Below, one piece after another: positions 8,826-16,042 of a stretch of 64,000 nucleotides of DNA. The notes under the pieces were generated by a model. That model was not told where the DNA came from. It saw only the letters and a list, made by a program, of their open reading frames with translations, and made no database searches. The stretch's first letter is position 1; every line of letters starts with the position of its first letter. The position numbers and the translations under genes were made by a program. Source of the stretch: JAIPDZ01 sp034522175 (lineage in GTDB: Bacteria; Desulfobacterota; DSM-4660; Desulfatiglandales; Desulfatiglandaceae); contig JAXHLQ010000001.1 of assembly GCA_034522175.1 (NCBI GenBank), positions 4,278,001-4,342,000 on the forward strand. Direction: 5' to 3'.

Positions 8826-8896
8826 GCCAACAAGGGCATGGAGATGGATTGAGAAAAGCTGGCGCTTTCCTCAACCACTCATGCCCAGCGTTCGCT
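8825..8896 (+). repeat. attC site 1 (integron recombination site)
   Basis: AAC at 8829-8831 and GTT at 8890-8892 bound an imperfect inverted repeat. The left arm GGGCATGGAGATGGATTGAG pairs with the reverse complement of the right arm, GGGCATGAGTGGTTGAG, leaving three extra bases (G, A, A) bulged on the left arm. Extra-helical bases on one arm are the known recognition feature of attC sites. It starts at the methyltransferase stop codon. Confidence 0.85.
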
Positions 8897-8912
8897 ACTA
8901 AAATATGACAAC

Positions 8913-8941
8913 TTGCCTTCCATTCACTCTTGCAGTATAAT
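8913..8941 (+). promoter_or_regulatory. Promoter of the AbrB-PIN toxin-antitoxin cassette
   Basis: TTGCCT (8913-8918), 17-base spacer, perfect TATAAT (8936-8941). It lies directly after attC site 1 and 36 bases before the antitoxin start, so the cassette carries its own promoter. Confidence 0.75.
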
Positions 8942-8954
8942 CTTACATGTAAGA
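8941..8954. promoter_or_regulatory. Operator-like palindrome at the toxin-antitoxin promoter
   Basis: TCTTACATGTAAGA is a perfect 14-bp palindrome that begins at the last base of the -10 box and covers the expected start site. AbrB/MazE-type antitoxins usually repress their own operon through such sites, so autoregulation is likely. Confidence 0.6.
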
Positions 8955-8976
8955 TACAAAAACATGGAGGTCCAAT

Positions 8977-9240
8977 ATGGCAAATGTATCAACCACCAAA
9001 ATGTCTTCCAAAGGGCAAGTTGTTATCCCTGAAAACATTAGAAAAACGCTAAATCTTAAGGCAGGAGCGCAGTTCGTAGTAGTTGGCGATAAAGATGTTG
9101 TAATTCTAAAAAGCATTAGCCCCCCTTCCATCGATCAGTTCGACGAACTGATTGCCAACGCGCGTAGAGAAGGAAAAAAGGCGGGGTTAAAAAAAACAGA
9201 CATCATTGATGCTATCAAAAAAGTCCGGGGCAAAGAATGA
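8977..9240 (+). CDS. AbrB/SpoVT-family antitoxin
   Basis: 87 residues. The N-terminal swapped-hairpin DNA-binding domain is clear (TKMSSKGQVVIPENIRKTL, then GAQFVVVGDKDVVIL). The C-terminal part from about residue 50 is a charged helix that would bind and neutralise the toxin. GGAGG lies 7 bases before the ATG. It overlaps the PIN toxin gene by 4 bases (ATGA), the usual translational coupling of antitoxin-toxin pairs. Confidence 0.9.
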   Translation: MANVSTTKMSSKGQVVIPENIRKTLNLKAGAQFVVVGDKDVVILKSISPPSIDQFDELIANARREGKKAGLKKTDIIDAIKKVRGKE

Positions 9241-9641
9241 GAGTTGTCCTGGATACCAATGTCTTTATCTCTGGCATTTTCTTTGGTGGCCCTCCCTCTG
9301 ACATTCTCAAGTCATGGAGGCAATCAAAAATTCAGATCATATTCACCAAAGAAATACTCGAAGAATATCAGCGTGTCGGAGAAGAGCTGTCAGCAAAATA
9401 TCCATCTGTCAATATCGAGCCAATCATAGAACTTTTTACTATTTTCGGAGATTTCGTAGAAACAACAAACATCACTGAGACAATCTGTGAAGATCCTGAC
9501 GACAATAAATTTATAGAATGCGCCGTTGTGAGCAAGAGCAAGTTGATTGTCAGCGGTGACAATCATTTATTAAATATTTCGGGGTATAAAGATATTGAGG
9601 TGCTCAAGCCTAGAGAATTTTTGGACACCTACTTGAGATAA
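9237..9641 (+). CDS. PIN-domain toxin (putative endoribonuclease)
   Basis: 134 residues, of the PIN type found as putative TA toxins (COG1569-like). Acidic active-site residues: Asp in VVLDTNVFIS, Glu in KEILEEYQ, Asp in CEDPDDNKFIECA, and VSGDNHLL near the end. Such proteins cut RNA (tRNA or mRNA) when freed from the antitoxin. Complete, no frameshift. The cassette ends with attC site 2 starting about 10 bases after the stop. Confidence 0.88.
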   Translation: MRVVLDTNVFISGIFFGGPPSDILKSWRQSKIQIIFTKEILEEYQRVGEELSAKYPSVNIEPIIELFTIFGDFVETTNITETICEDPDDNKFIECAVVSKSKLIVSGDNHLLNISGYKDIEVLKPREFLDTYLR

Positions 9642-9649
9642 TAAAAAAA

Positions 9650-9773
9650 AGCGAACAAGGCGTTGCACATTGACCGCAAGGGGCGCATTTTTTTGAACTT
9701 TGCCGAGTTCCGTGTTTAAGATGCTTGCTGCGAAGTACGAGTTCCCTTGCGGCAAGTGAACTCGGCGTTATGG
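9650..9773 (+). repeat. attC site 2 (long, about 120 bases)
   Basis: AAC at 9654-9656, GTT at 9767-9769. The left arm GTTGCACATTGACCGCAAGG pairs with the reverse complement of the right arm, GTTCACTTGCCGCAAGG, with three bulged bases (G, A, A) on the left arm. A second internal helix GCCGAGTTC/GAACTCGGC is also possible. Its length is like the long repeats of sedentary chromosomal integrons. Confidence 0.85.
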
Positions 9774-9789
9774 AAAACAGGAGGAGATA

Positions 9790-10005
9790 ATGGATGGCCA
9801 GCAAATACTGCCGCGACTTGACAAAAAGATGATGGTGATTTCCTCTTTCAATGATATCGATGAGGAAAGGCAATTTTGGTTCTCCAAAGGTGTGCTGGAA
9901 AGACTAAATGCAATCGAATTGCAGCGAAGGATGGTTTATGGCATCGATCGAACTACATCCAGACTTCAAAGATTTCTTGAGACTTCTGAACTCTTACGAG
10001 ATTGA
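9790..10005 (+). CDS. Small partner protein of the cassette nucleotidyltransferase
   Basis: 71 residues with an AGGAGGAG ribosome site just before the ATG. Sequence includes FNDIDEERQFWFSKG and NAIELQRRMVYG. I recognise the pattern of a short protein repeatedly encoded just before, and overlapping, a DUF6036-type nucleotidyltransferase. Its 3' end overlaps the nucleotidyltransferase gene by 68 bases in another frame, which implies coupled translation. Function unknown; an antitoxin or regulatory partner is a guess. Confidence 0.75.
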   Translation: MDGQQILPRLDKKMMVISSFNDIDEERQFWFSKGVLERLNAIELQRRMVYGIDRTTSRLQRFLETSELLRD

Positions 10006-10387
10006 ATACTTGTTGGTCGGCGGATATGCGGTTGGATATCATGGGTATCCTCGATCAACCGGCGATATGGATGTCTGGATTGCGGTGAGCGAAACTAATG
10101 CCGAGAAGACCGCCGCTGCCATTCGTGAGTTTGGAATGCCTGCGAATCAGGCTACGAAGGATTTATTCCTCGATTCGAACAAGGTCATCCGGATGGGTGT
10201 TCCGCCCGTAAGGATCGAAGTGATCACCGGGGCTTCAGGCGTAGACTTTGACACGTGCTATGCGAGACGACAGCGAATTGAAATTGATGGTATTCCGGTT
10301 AACTTCATTTCTCTCGATGACCTCAAGAAGAATAAACAGGCGAGCGGCAGGCACAAAGATCTTGAAGACTTGGAACATCTGCCATAA
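9938..10387 (+). CDS. Nucleotidyltransferase-fold protein (DUF6036-like), cassette gene
   Basis: About 149 residues. EYLLVGGYAVGYHGYPRSTG followed by DMDVWI is the minimal nucleotidyltransferase motif (GG, then DxD after about 12 residues). VIRMGVPPVRIEVIT supplies the third acidic position. Start ATG 9938 begins the conserved MASIELHPDFKDFLRLL. Related folds include MNT and AbiEii/MenT toxins that transfer nucleotides to RNA or protein, but the substrate of this subgroup is not known. The stop codon (10385-10387) lies inside attC site 3. Confidence 0.8.
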   Translation: MASIELHPDFKDFLRLLNSYEIEYLLVGGYAVGYHGYPRSTGDMDVWIAVSETNAEKTAAAIREFGMPANQATKDLFLDSNKVIRMGVPPVRIEVITGASGVDFDTCYARRQRIEIDGIPVNFISLDDLKKNKQASGRHKDLEDLEHLP

Positions 10388-10514
10388 CCATGGGGTCAAG
10401 CAGACCGCCAACAGAACGGCGGTTTTCCACGATCACTGATCCGCACTAAGTCAGGCTGCACCCGCAAGGTAGTTGCCTCGCAATGTTGGCGGCAGCTTAC
10501 CCCTGTCGTTATGT
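10382..10514 (+). repeat. attC site 3
   Basis: AAC at 10386-10388, GTT at 10508-10510. The left arm CATAACCATGGGGTCAAGC pairs with the reverse complement of the right arm, CATAACGACAGGGGTAAGC. The extra C in GGGGTcAAGC and two further left-arm bases are bulged. The site overlaps the stop codon of the nucleotidyltransferase. A smaller hairpin with a T run (ACCGCC...GGCGGTTTT, 10404-10426) lies within it and may act as a terminator. Confidence 0.85.
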
Positions 10515-10542
10515 GTTTAAATATAAAAATATGAGGAAAGTT

Positions 10543-10971
10543 ATGAAAAATAAGAAGACTTTAACAGCCCCATGTGGTCTCGATTGTTTCAATTGTGAAC
10601 TATATGAAGAGAATCTGACCGATGAATTTGCAGAAATGATTCATACTAAAGTCGGGGTTTCTAAGGAAGCAATTGCATGAAAAGGCTGCAGAGCACAGGA
10701 TGGAAAACATTTTCATCTGCCAGAAGGGTGCACAACCTTAAATTGTGTTAAGGAGAAAGGTGTGGAATTATGTTGTGACTGCAAGGAATTTCCCTGTGCC
10801 CTTCTTGCTCCGACGGCTGATGGCGCTGCAACGTATCCACACAACATGAAAGTTTATAACCTATGCCGAATAAAGTCAGTTGGGATTGAACAATGGATTG
10901 AAGAATCTGCTCAGATTAGAAAGAAATATTTTGCAGGAAAATTTGTTGTCGGAAGAGGGCAGGCGGATTAA
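10543..10971 (+). CDS. DUF3795 Cys-rich protein with in-frame UGA; candidate selenoprotein
   Basis: 142 residues if the UGA at 10678-10680 is read through. Before it: APCGLDCFNCELYEENL. After it: KGCRAQDGKHF, EGCTTLNCVKEKG and LCCDCKEFPCALL. This is the DUF3795 Cys pattern, probably a metal-binding domain. Homologs carry Cys-x-Gly-Cys-Arg where this gene has UGA-Lys-Gly-Cys-Arg, so the UGA replaces the first Cys of a CxxC pair. That is the classic setting for selenocysteine (UxxC). GAGG lies 6 bases before ATG 10543. Alternatives: a nonsense mutation or sequence error. Most other defects nearby are one-base indels, not substitutions. Cassette gene between attC sites 3 and 4. Confidence 0.6.
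10696..10719 (+). promoter_or_regulatory. Possible bacterial SECIS hairpin after the in-frame UGA
   Basis: In the RNA, CAGGAUG (10696-10702) pairs with CAUCUG (10714-10719), with one bulged G. The apical loop of 11 bases begins with G, 23 bases after the UGA. Bacterial SECIS elements need a stem-loop with a G near the start of the apical loop, about 16-37 bases downstream of UGA. This fits loosely. The stem is short and the loop could partly close by A-U pairs. Confidence 0.4.
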
Positions 10972-10998
10972 TGGGTGTAGGTGAGTGTAAAAACATCA

Positions 10999-11069
10999 CA
11001 CAACAAATCACTAAACTAAATTTTTACTCCGCTGCGCTATGTAAAAACCAGTGAGTTCAACCGTTGGAA
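10999..11069 (+). repeat. attC site 4 (less regular)
   Basis: AAC at 11002-11004 and GTT at 11063-11065. Arms share TCACT/AGTGA and TTTTTAC/GTAAAAA around a TCCGCTGCGCTAT loop typical of attC sites. The outer arms align less well than in sites 1, 2, 3 and 5. Confidence 0.6.
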
Positions 11070-11107
11070 GTAAAGAGAAAAAATACTAAAGGAAGAGCGA
11101 GGGTTTT

Positions 11108-11320
11108 ATGGAATACAATATTATTCCCGATGAAGAAGCTTTGGGGAGATGTACTTGGTGCAAAAAACACATACCGGACGATGTTGAAATTTTTGGTGCT
11201 GGCGTAAAACTCAGACCAGGTGTTGATTTATCTGAATACGAAGGACAATGTATTAAAATCACTTTATTTTCGGACGAGAGACCCATTTATATGGATCATC
11301 CGGTTAATGAGTACGCTTGA
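11108..11320 (+). CDS. Small CxxC cassette protein, 3' end probably replaced by ISL3 sequence
   Basis: ATG 11108 follows AGGAAGAGCGAGGG. About 62 native residues (MEYNIIPDEEALGRCTWCKK...) with a CTWC pair and a region rich in acidic and beta-prone residues. The last codons (from about 11293) lie inside the left inverted repeat of the ISL3 element, so the original C-terminus is lost or displaced. No family recognised; a metal-binding knuckle is possible. Confidence 0.5.
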   Translation: MEYNIIPDEEALGRCTWCKKHIPDDVEIFGAGVKLRPGVDLSEYEGQCIKITLFSDERPIYMDHPVNEYA

Positions 11321-12592
11321 GAATGTAGGTGGTAGAGCCTGAGTTTGAAATAGACCATATCTCTGAATCCATAAGCTTGTCGTTTAAGGGTTTTGATTTT
11401 GTTATTGATACCTTCTATAGGGCCGCAAGAGATGGGGTGGATGTAGTAATTGAGGAGACCGTGACTGTACTGCATGAGTGTGTTGGCGACCTTTTTAAGT
11501 TGGCTGATATTTGAGGAGGCCGCATCATTGCACCATGCATCCAAGAATGGAATAGCCTCTTCCATAGATGGCTTGTCCCAAAAGTCTCTAAGTTGCTCCT
11601 TCATCGTATGGATCGTAAATAGAGGGGCATTGACCTCAAGAAGACTCTGTAGCCGATTCTGTTTTTCTTCCGTGAGATTCTCATAGTTTTTTAAGAGGAG
11701 AAATCGGGTTCCTTTTAAGACTTGTTTGCCATCTTCATCCAGTTGGTTTTGCTGTTCTCGTCTGAGATCCTCAATGGCCCGATTCATAAGAGCAGAAATA
11801 TGGTACCGATCAAACACAATAGCGACATCTGGGAGATGGTTCTCCACGGCAGAGATAAACGCCTTGCTCATATCCATAGCAATGGCCTCAAGATGAGGCG
11901 ATTCCTTTTTCAGCTTTTTTAGAAAGGGCTCGATGGCGTCTCCGCTTTTTCCTTCAACGGCATGCAGAATACGACCCGATTCCAGGTCTACAAAGATACT
12001 CATATAGGAATGACCCTTACGAATGCTGAACTCGTCGAGAGCAATGTATTTCAAATCCTTCAACGGAGGCGCTTTATATCGCCTCTTAAGGTGATCCTTA
12101 TGGATGTCTTTGATCAAATCCCAGCCCACAGACAAAAGGGTCGCTGCACCCGAAATGGTCATCCAGTGAAGGAGATCCAAGGCGAAATCCGCGAACCTTC
12201 TTGTATGTCTTGCTTTACCTTTTACAAAAGGAAGTCTGGGCCATCTCAAAGCACCGCAGTCCTCACAACGGATTCTCCAGATCCTCAAAACCAGAAAGGT
12301 CTGACGGGAACCAATTGGAATCATTCTCAAAAGTCGCTGCTTGACGCCCTTACGCCGGAGCGTTTTAAAACTCCTGCACTCCGGGCAGCGTTCCAGGGAG
12401 GATGTCACTTCAGCATGAAGAAAGATGCGTCCTCTCTCGTATTTTGTGGAAATGTACTTGACTCCTCTCAAACCAAAAGCATGATAGAGCAATGAGGTGG
12501 ACATGACGAATACCTCCTTTTTAGGGATACTTAGAAAGGTATCAGTCTATTCACCTCTTTTCAATTTACCGTACTCATTTGCCGGAAGAACC
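11293..12592 (-). mobile_element. ISL3-family insertion sequence (about 1.3 kb)
   Basis: Terminal inverted repeats of about 23 bases. The left end GGATCATCCGGTTAATGAGT matches the reverse-strand right end GGTTCTTCCGGCAAATGAGT, and both continue ACG. One intact transposase is inside. ISL3 elements normally make 8-bp target duplications, but the flanks (ATTTATAT on the left, TAACAAAT on the right) do not match. The element sits between a cassette ORF and attC site 5. Confidence 0.8.
11296..12504 (-). CDS. ISL3-family transposase
   Basis: 402 residues, complete. An N-terminal zinc-binding region (RCPECRSFKTLRRKG, IRCEDCGA) precedes the DDE domain: YIALDEFSIRKGHSY (first Asp), IAMDMSKAFISAV (second Asp) and CGPIEGINNKIKTLKRQA (Glu), followed by YGFRD, the ISL3 hallmark. 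The stop codon lies in the left inverted repeat. No frameshift, so the element may be active. Confidence 0.93.
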   Translation of the reverse strand: MSTSLLYHAFGLRGVKYISTKYERGRIFLHAEVTSSLERCPECRSFKTLRRKGVKQRLLRMIPIGSRQTFLVLRIWRIRCEDCGALRWPRLPFVKGKARHTRRFADFALDLLHWMTISGAATLLSVGWDLIKDIHKDHLKRRYKAPPLKDLKYIALDEFSIRKGHSYMSIFVDLESGRILHAVEGKSGDAIEPFLKKLKKESPHLEAIAMDMSKAFISAVENHLPDVAIVFDRYHISALMNRAIEDLRREQQNQLDEDGKQVLKGTRFLLLKNYENLTEEKQNRLQSLLEVNAPLFTIHTMKEQLRDFWDKPSMEEAIPFLDAWCNDAASSNISQLKKVANTLMQYSHGLLNYYIHPISCGPIEGINNKIKTLKRQAYGFRDMVYFKLRLYHLHSQAYSLTG

Positions 12593-12604
12593 TAACAAAT
12601 CTGA

Positions 12605-12730
12605 CTCGAACAAATCATTAAACAAGGACAGGCTGGTTTATCTTGCCGAACCTAACTTTAAAAATGCGCATTTATTCATGCAATGACCTTCAAAGGCAAG
12701 CCCCGCCTGCCTGTTAATTTTGCGTTGGCT
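12605..12730 (+). repeat. attC site 5
   Basis: AAC at 12609-12611, GTT at 12724-12726. The left arm ATTAAACAAGGACAGGC pairs with the reverse complement of the right arm, ATTAACAGGCAGGC, with three bulged A bases on the left arm. CTTGCC/GGCAAG pairs further in. It is the last cassette boundary before typA. Confidence 0.8.
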
Positions 12731-12813
12731 TAAAAAAAACAAGCGTTAGAGGTAATCTTTTATGGTTGAAACATGCGTGATCCGGATATGATGCTGTTTC
12801 GGGATATATTCAG

Positions 12814-14658
12814 CTAACCCTCAACCGCTTTCTTCTTCGCGGATCTTAAAAGGTGCCGTTTCTGTCCGCTCAGTACGGCTTTTCGCATCCGTATGGAAAG
12901 GGGTGTCACCTCCACCAGCTCATCTTCCCGTATGAAACTGATGCTCTGTTCCAGGGTCATGGGTTTGATAGGCGACAAAATGACATTGTCGTCTTTTCCC
13001 GCCGCCCGCATGTTGCTCAGTTTCTTTTCCTTGGTGGGATTGACGTCAATGTCCTGGCTTCGGTTGTGTTCACCGATGACCATCCCCTCGTAGACCGGTT
13101 CGCCGGGCGTGATAAAAAGGCGGCCTCGGGGCTCCAGGTTAAACAGGGCATAGGGTACCGCGCTGCCGGAACGGTCGGAGACGATGGAACCGGTGAATCG
13201 GCTGGGACATTCGCCTCTAAAAGGCTCGTACCCGTCAAAAAGCGAGTTCATGATGCCGGTCCCGCGGGTATCGGTCAGGAATTCGTCCCGGTAACCGATC
13301 AGGGATCGAGTGGGAACGGTAAAATCAAGGCGCACACGCCCCATGCCGTTATTGACCAGGTTGGTCATCCGCCCTTTTCTGAGTGACAGTTTTTCCGTTA
13401 CCAGGCCCATGAACCGTTCTTCGCAGTCCACCATGAGTCGCTCGATGGGTTCGGTTTTGCAGCCGTTTTCCTGGCGGAAAATGACCTCGGGCCGGCCCAC
13501 GCTGAATTCATACCCTTCACGCCGCATGGTCTCCACGAGGATGGCCAGTTGAAATTCACCCCGCCCTTTGACGAGGATGCGGTCCTGCTTTTCATCATTT
13601 TCCACTTCGATGGCCACATTGAGGAGCGTCTCTTTCAGAAGCCGTTCCCGAATGCGGCTTAGCTGCACGTATTTTCCTTCACGTCCTCCCAGCGGCGAAT
13701 CGTTGATAACGAACTGCATGCTGACGGTGGGCTTGTCCACGCTGATTCGAGGCAGCGGCCGTGGGGTTTCCCAGTTGCAGATGGTATCCCCGATCTTCAC
13801 ATTCTCAATGCCGGCCAGCACCACGATATCGCCGGCGGTGACGCTGTCCGCATCGACCAGTTTCATGCCGTCGTAGGTTTGGAGTTTGCTCACCTTCAGG
13901 TCGATGGTTTCTCCCTTTTCGCCGAGGCAGACCAGGTTGTCCCTGGACCGGGCCGCGCCGTTAAATATTTTTCCAATGGCCAGACGTCCCATGTAATCGG
14001 AATAGCCGAGATCCGAGACGAGCATCTGAAAAGGGGCGCCCGCGGCGTAGGAGGGGCCGGGAATTTCCTGAAGGATGGTATCGAGCAGAACGTGAAGGTT
14101 TTCGCCTGTCTCCTTCAGGCTCTTCTGAGCAATCCCGTCACGACCCACCGCATAGAGAAGGGGGAATTCGAGCTGTTCGTCATTGGCCCCCAGGTCGATC
14201 AAAAGATCGTAAATCTCGTCCAGCACCTGAACGGGCCTGGCATCCTTTCGGTCGATTTTGTTGATGATCACCAGGATGTTTAATTTTGCATCGAGGGCTT
14301 TTTTGAGCACGAAACGCGTCTGGGGAAGCGGCCCTTCGGATGCGTCCACCAGCAGGATAGCGCCGTCGGCCATGCTGATAGCCCGTTCCACCTCCCCTCC
14401 GAAATCCGCATGGCCGGGGGTGTCAATAATGTTGATGCGAACGTCTTTCCATTTGACCGAACAGTTTCTGGCGGCAATGGTAATGCCCCGTTCCCGTTCC
14501 AGGTCCATGGTGTCCATGAGACGCTCTTCAACCTTCTGATCCGCCCGAAAGAGGCCGCTCTGGTGAAACAGCCCGTCTACAAGCGTTGTCTTTCCATGGT
14601 CCACATGGGCGATAATGGCAACGTTTCTGAGTTTTTCATTTATTTGTATCTGAGTCAT
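12814..14658 (-). CDS. typA: Ribosome-associated GTPase TypA/BipA
   Basis: About 614 residues. G motifs: AIIAHVDHGKTTL (G1), ERERGITI (G2), IDTPGHADFGGEV (G3) and INKIDR (G4). The EF-G-like domains follow, with the BipA C-terminal region (MRKAVLSGQKRH). TypA binds the 70S ribosome and is needed for growth under stress or low temperature. ATG 14658 starts the conserved MTQIQINEKLRNVAII; the frame stays open to 14712 but that stretch is not conserved. The gene borders the cassette array, its tail facing attC site 5. Confidence 0.93.
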   Translation of the reverse strand: MTQIQINEKLRNVAIIAHVDHGKTTLVDGLFHQSGLFRADQKVEERLMDTMDLERERGITIAARNCSVKWKDVRINIIDTPGHADFGGEVERAISMADGAILLVDASEGPLPQTRFVLKKALDAKLNILVIINKIDRKDARPVQVLDEIYDLLIDLGANDEQLEFPLLYAVGRDGIAQKSLKETGENLHVLLDTILQEIPGPSYAAGAPFQMLVSDLGYSDYMGRLAIGKIFNGAARSRDNLVCLGEKGETIDLKVSKLQTYDGMKLVDADSVTAGDIVVLAGIENVKIGDTICNWETPRPLPRISVDKPTVSMQFVINDSPLGGREGKYVQLSRIRERLLKETLLNVAIEVENDEKQDRILVKGRGEFQLAILVETMRREGYEFSVGRPEVIFRQENGCKTEPIERLMVDCEERFMGLVTEKLSLRKGRMTNLVNNGMGRVRLDFTVPTRSLIGYRDEFLTDTRGTGIMNSLFDGYEPFRGECPSRFTGSIVSDRSGSAVPYALFNLEPRGRLFITPGEPVYEGMVIGEHNRSQDIDVNPTKEKKLSNMRAAGKDDNVILSPIKPMTLEQSISFIREDELVEVTPLSIRMRKAVLSGQKRHLLRSAKKKAVEG

Positions 14659-15158
14659 GGGTATCGGAATTTCCTTTATCGATTTGATAAGACAAGCAGG
14701 TATTCTAAGCATTATGCCTCTATTTACAAGAGTTATAATTCCTTGAATAATCGTCGGCTGCCGCTTGACCTTCGCGCTGTGGGCTGATAACTTATGATTT
14801 CACACGCTTCTTACTTTGGTGAAAGGAAGACCCCATCGGATATCATCTAAGGGAGGAAGTTTCTAACTATTGCTTACTATATGAGATTCTTTCTGCAACC
14901 TGAAGAACCTCCCTGCTGAGCCAAAGGAATAGATTAGCGACCCACACCTGGACTAAGTTCAGCTCACATGGCCCTGCACTTATTGTTTTTTGGTGATGGT
15001 ATTCATGCGATACCATTTGGTTTTCCGTGTACTATTGAAATGAACATCTGACACGGTGCTGACATTGTCGCGATTAGATTTACAAACAGAATAGCTCGGC
15101 TGGGAATGGGTCCCCATGTGCTTTGTCGTCATCGAAGGCACTAGAATGGAGTGGTTCA
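14659..15158. other. Intergenic region, about 500 bases
   Basis: Divergent spacer between typA (minus) and the MaoC-like gene (plus); both promoters should lie here. The only clear structure is a 7-bp hairpin, ATGGTAT-TCATGCG-ATACCAT (14996-15016). No convincing ORF or RNA gene seen. Confidence 0.5.
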
Positions 15159-16037
15159 ATGAAATTAGATGCCGGACTTCTGGGTACGCCGATTAAGAAA
15201 TATCAGACTACGATCACCTGGCGGGAGACAACCAATTATGCCGCGTCCGTTGAGGATGATAATCCGAGATATTTTGATGACAGGGACGAGGCGGGAATTG
15301 TATCCCATCCCATGTTTGCAGTATCCGTCACCTGGCCGGTTTTGAGCCGCCTGGATACGTTCATCGAGTCAACGGATTTTCCAAAAGCGGTGTTGATGAC
15401 CCAGGTGCACTACACCGAGCACCTGATCTTGCATCGCCTGATCCGGCCTGGAGACGAACTATCCATTATCGGAACGTTGAAGGCCTTTTTGCCCCATCGT
15501 TCAGGGACCCATGCCATCATCTGTCTGGAGGCCCGTGACCGGAAAGGGGAACCGGTCTTCACCGAATACACCGGCGCCATGTTGAGGGGGGTCGGGTGTG
15601 GAGAGGGAGGCAGGATGGGCCAGCTCCCTCTGATTCCGGAAAACGACACCGGGGAAGAGGTCCTCTGGACCTCCGACATCCCCATCGATCCCCTGCGCCC
15701 CTATATTTATGATGGATGCAGCAATATTGTCTTTCCGATTCATACCTCGCCGAACTTTGCCCAAATGGTGGGCCTGCCGGGAATTATATTACAGGGAACC
15801 GCCACCCTGGCATACGCGATCCGTGAAGTGGTGAACCATGAGGCTAAAAAGGACCCTGCCAGGATCGCCGAGATTGCATGCAGGTTCACCGGGATGGTCC
15901 CTCCCGGAACCGATATCAGGGTGTGCTGCACCGGGAGGAACTCACACACCGATTTTACGGACATCTTTTTTGAGGTCCGAAACGATGATCAGGAGAAGAC
16001 GGTTCGCAACGGATATGTAAAGATAAAGAAAGGGTGA
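15159..16037 (+). CDS. MaoC-like double-hotdog acyl-CoA hydratase/dehydratase
   Basis: About 292 residues. The N-terminal hotdog has YAASVEDDNPRYFDD and IVSHPMFAVSVTWP (MaoC N-type). The C-terminal hotdog has FPIHTSPNFAQMVGLPGIILQGTATLAYA, quoted here only in part as IHTSPNFAQMVGLPG, with the Asn/His-Gly region of R-specific enoyl-CoA hydratases. It probably hydrates or dehydrates a CoA thioester. ATG 15159 has GGAG 8 bases upstream. It overlaps or abuts the following CoA ligase gene, so the pair likely acts in one pathway. The substrate is unknown. Confidence 0.75.
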   Translation: MKLDAGLLGTPIKKYQTTITWRETTNYAASVEDDNPRYFDDRDEAGIVSHPMFAVSVTWPVLSRLDTFIESTDFPKAVLMTQVHYTEHLILHRLIRPGDELSIIGTLKAFLPHRSGTHAIICLEARDRKGEPVFTEYTGAMLRGVGCGEGGRMGQLPLIPENDTGEEVLWTSDIPIDPLRPYIYDGCSNIVFPIHTSPNFAQMVGLPGIILQGTATLAYAIREVVNHEAKKDPARIAEIACRFTGMVPPGTDIRVCCTGRNSHTDFTDIFFEVRNDDQEKTVRNGYVKIKKG

Positions 16038-16042
16038 TTGAA

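Noticed and set aside
10404..10426. Independent intrinsic terminator after the nucleotidyltransferase
   Set aside because: The hairpin is real, but it lies inside attC site 3 whose larger pairing explains the left arm; kept only as a secondary possibility.
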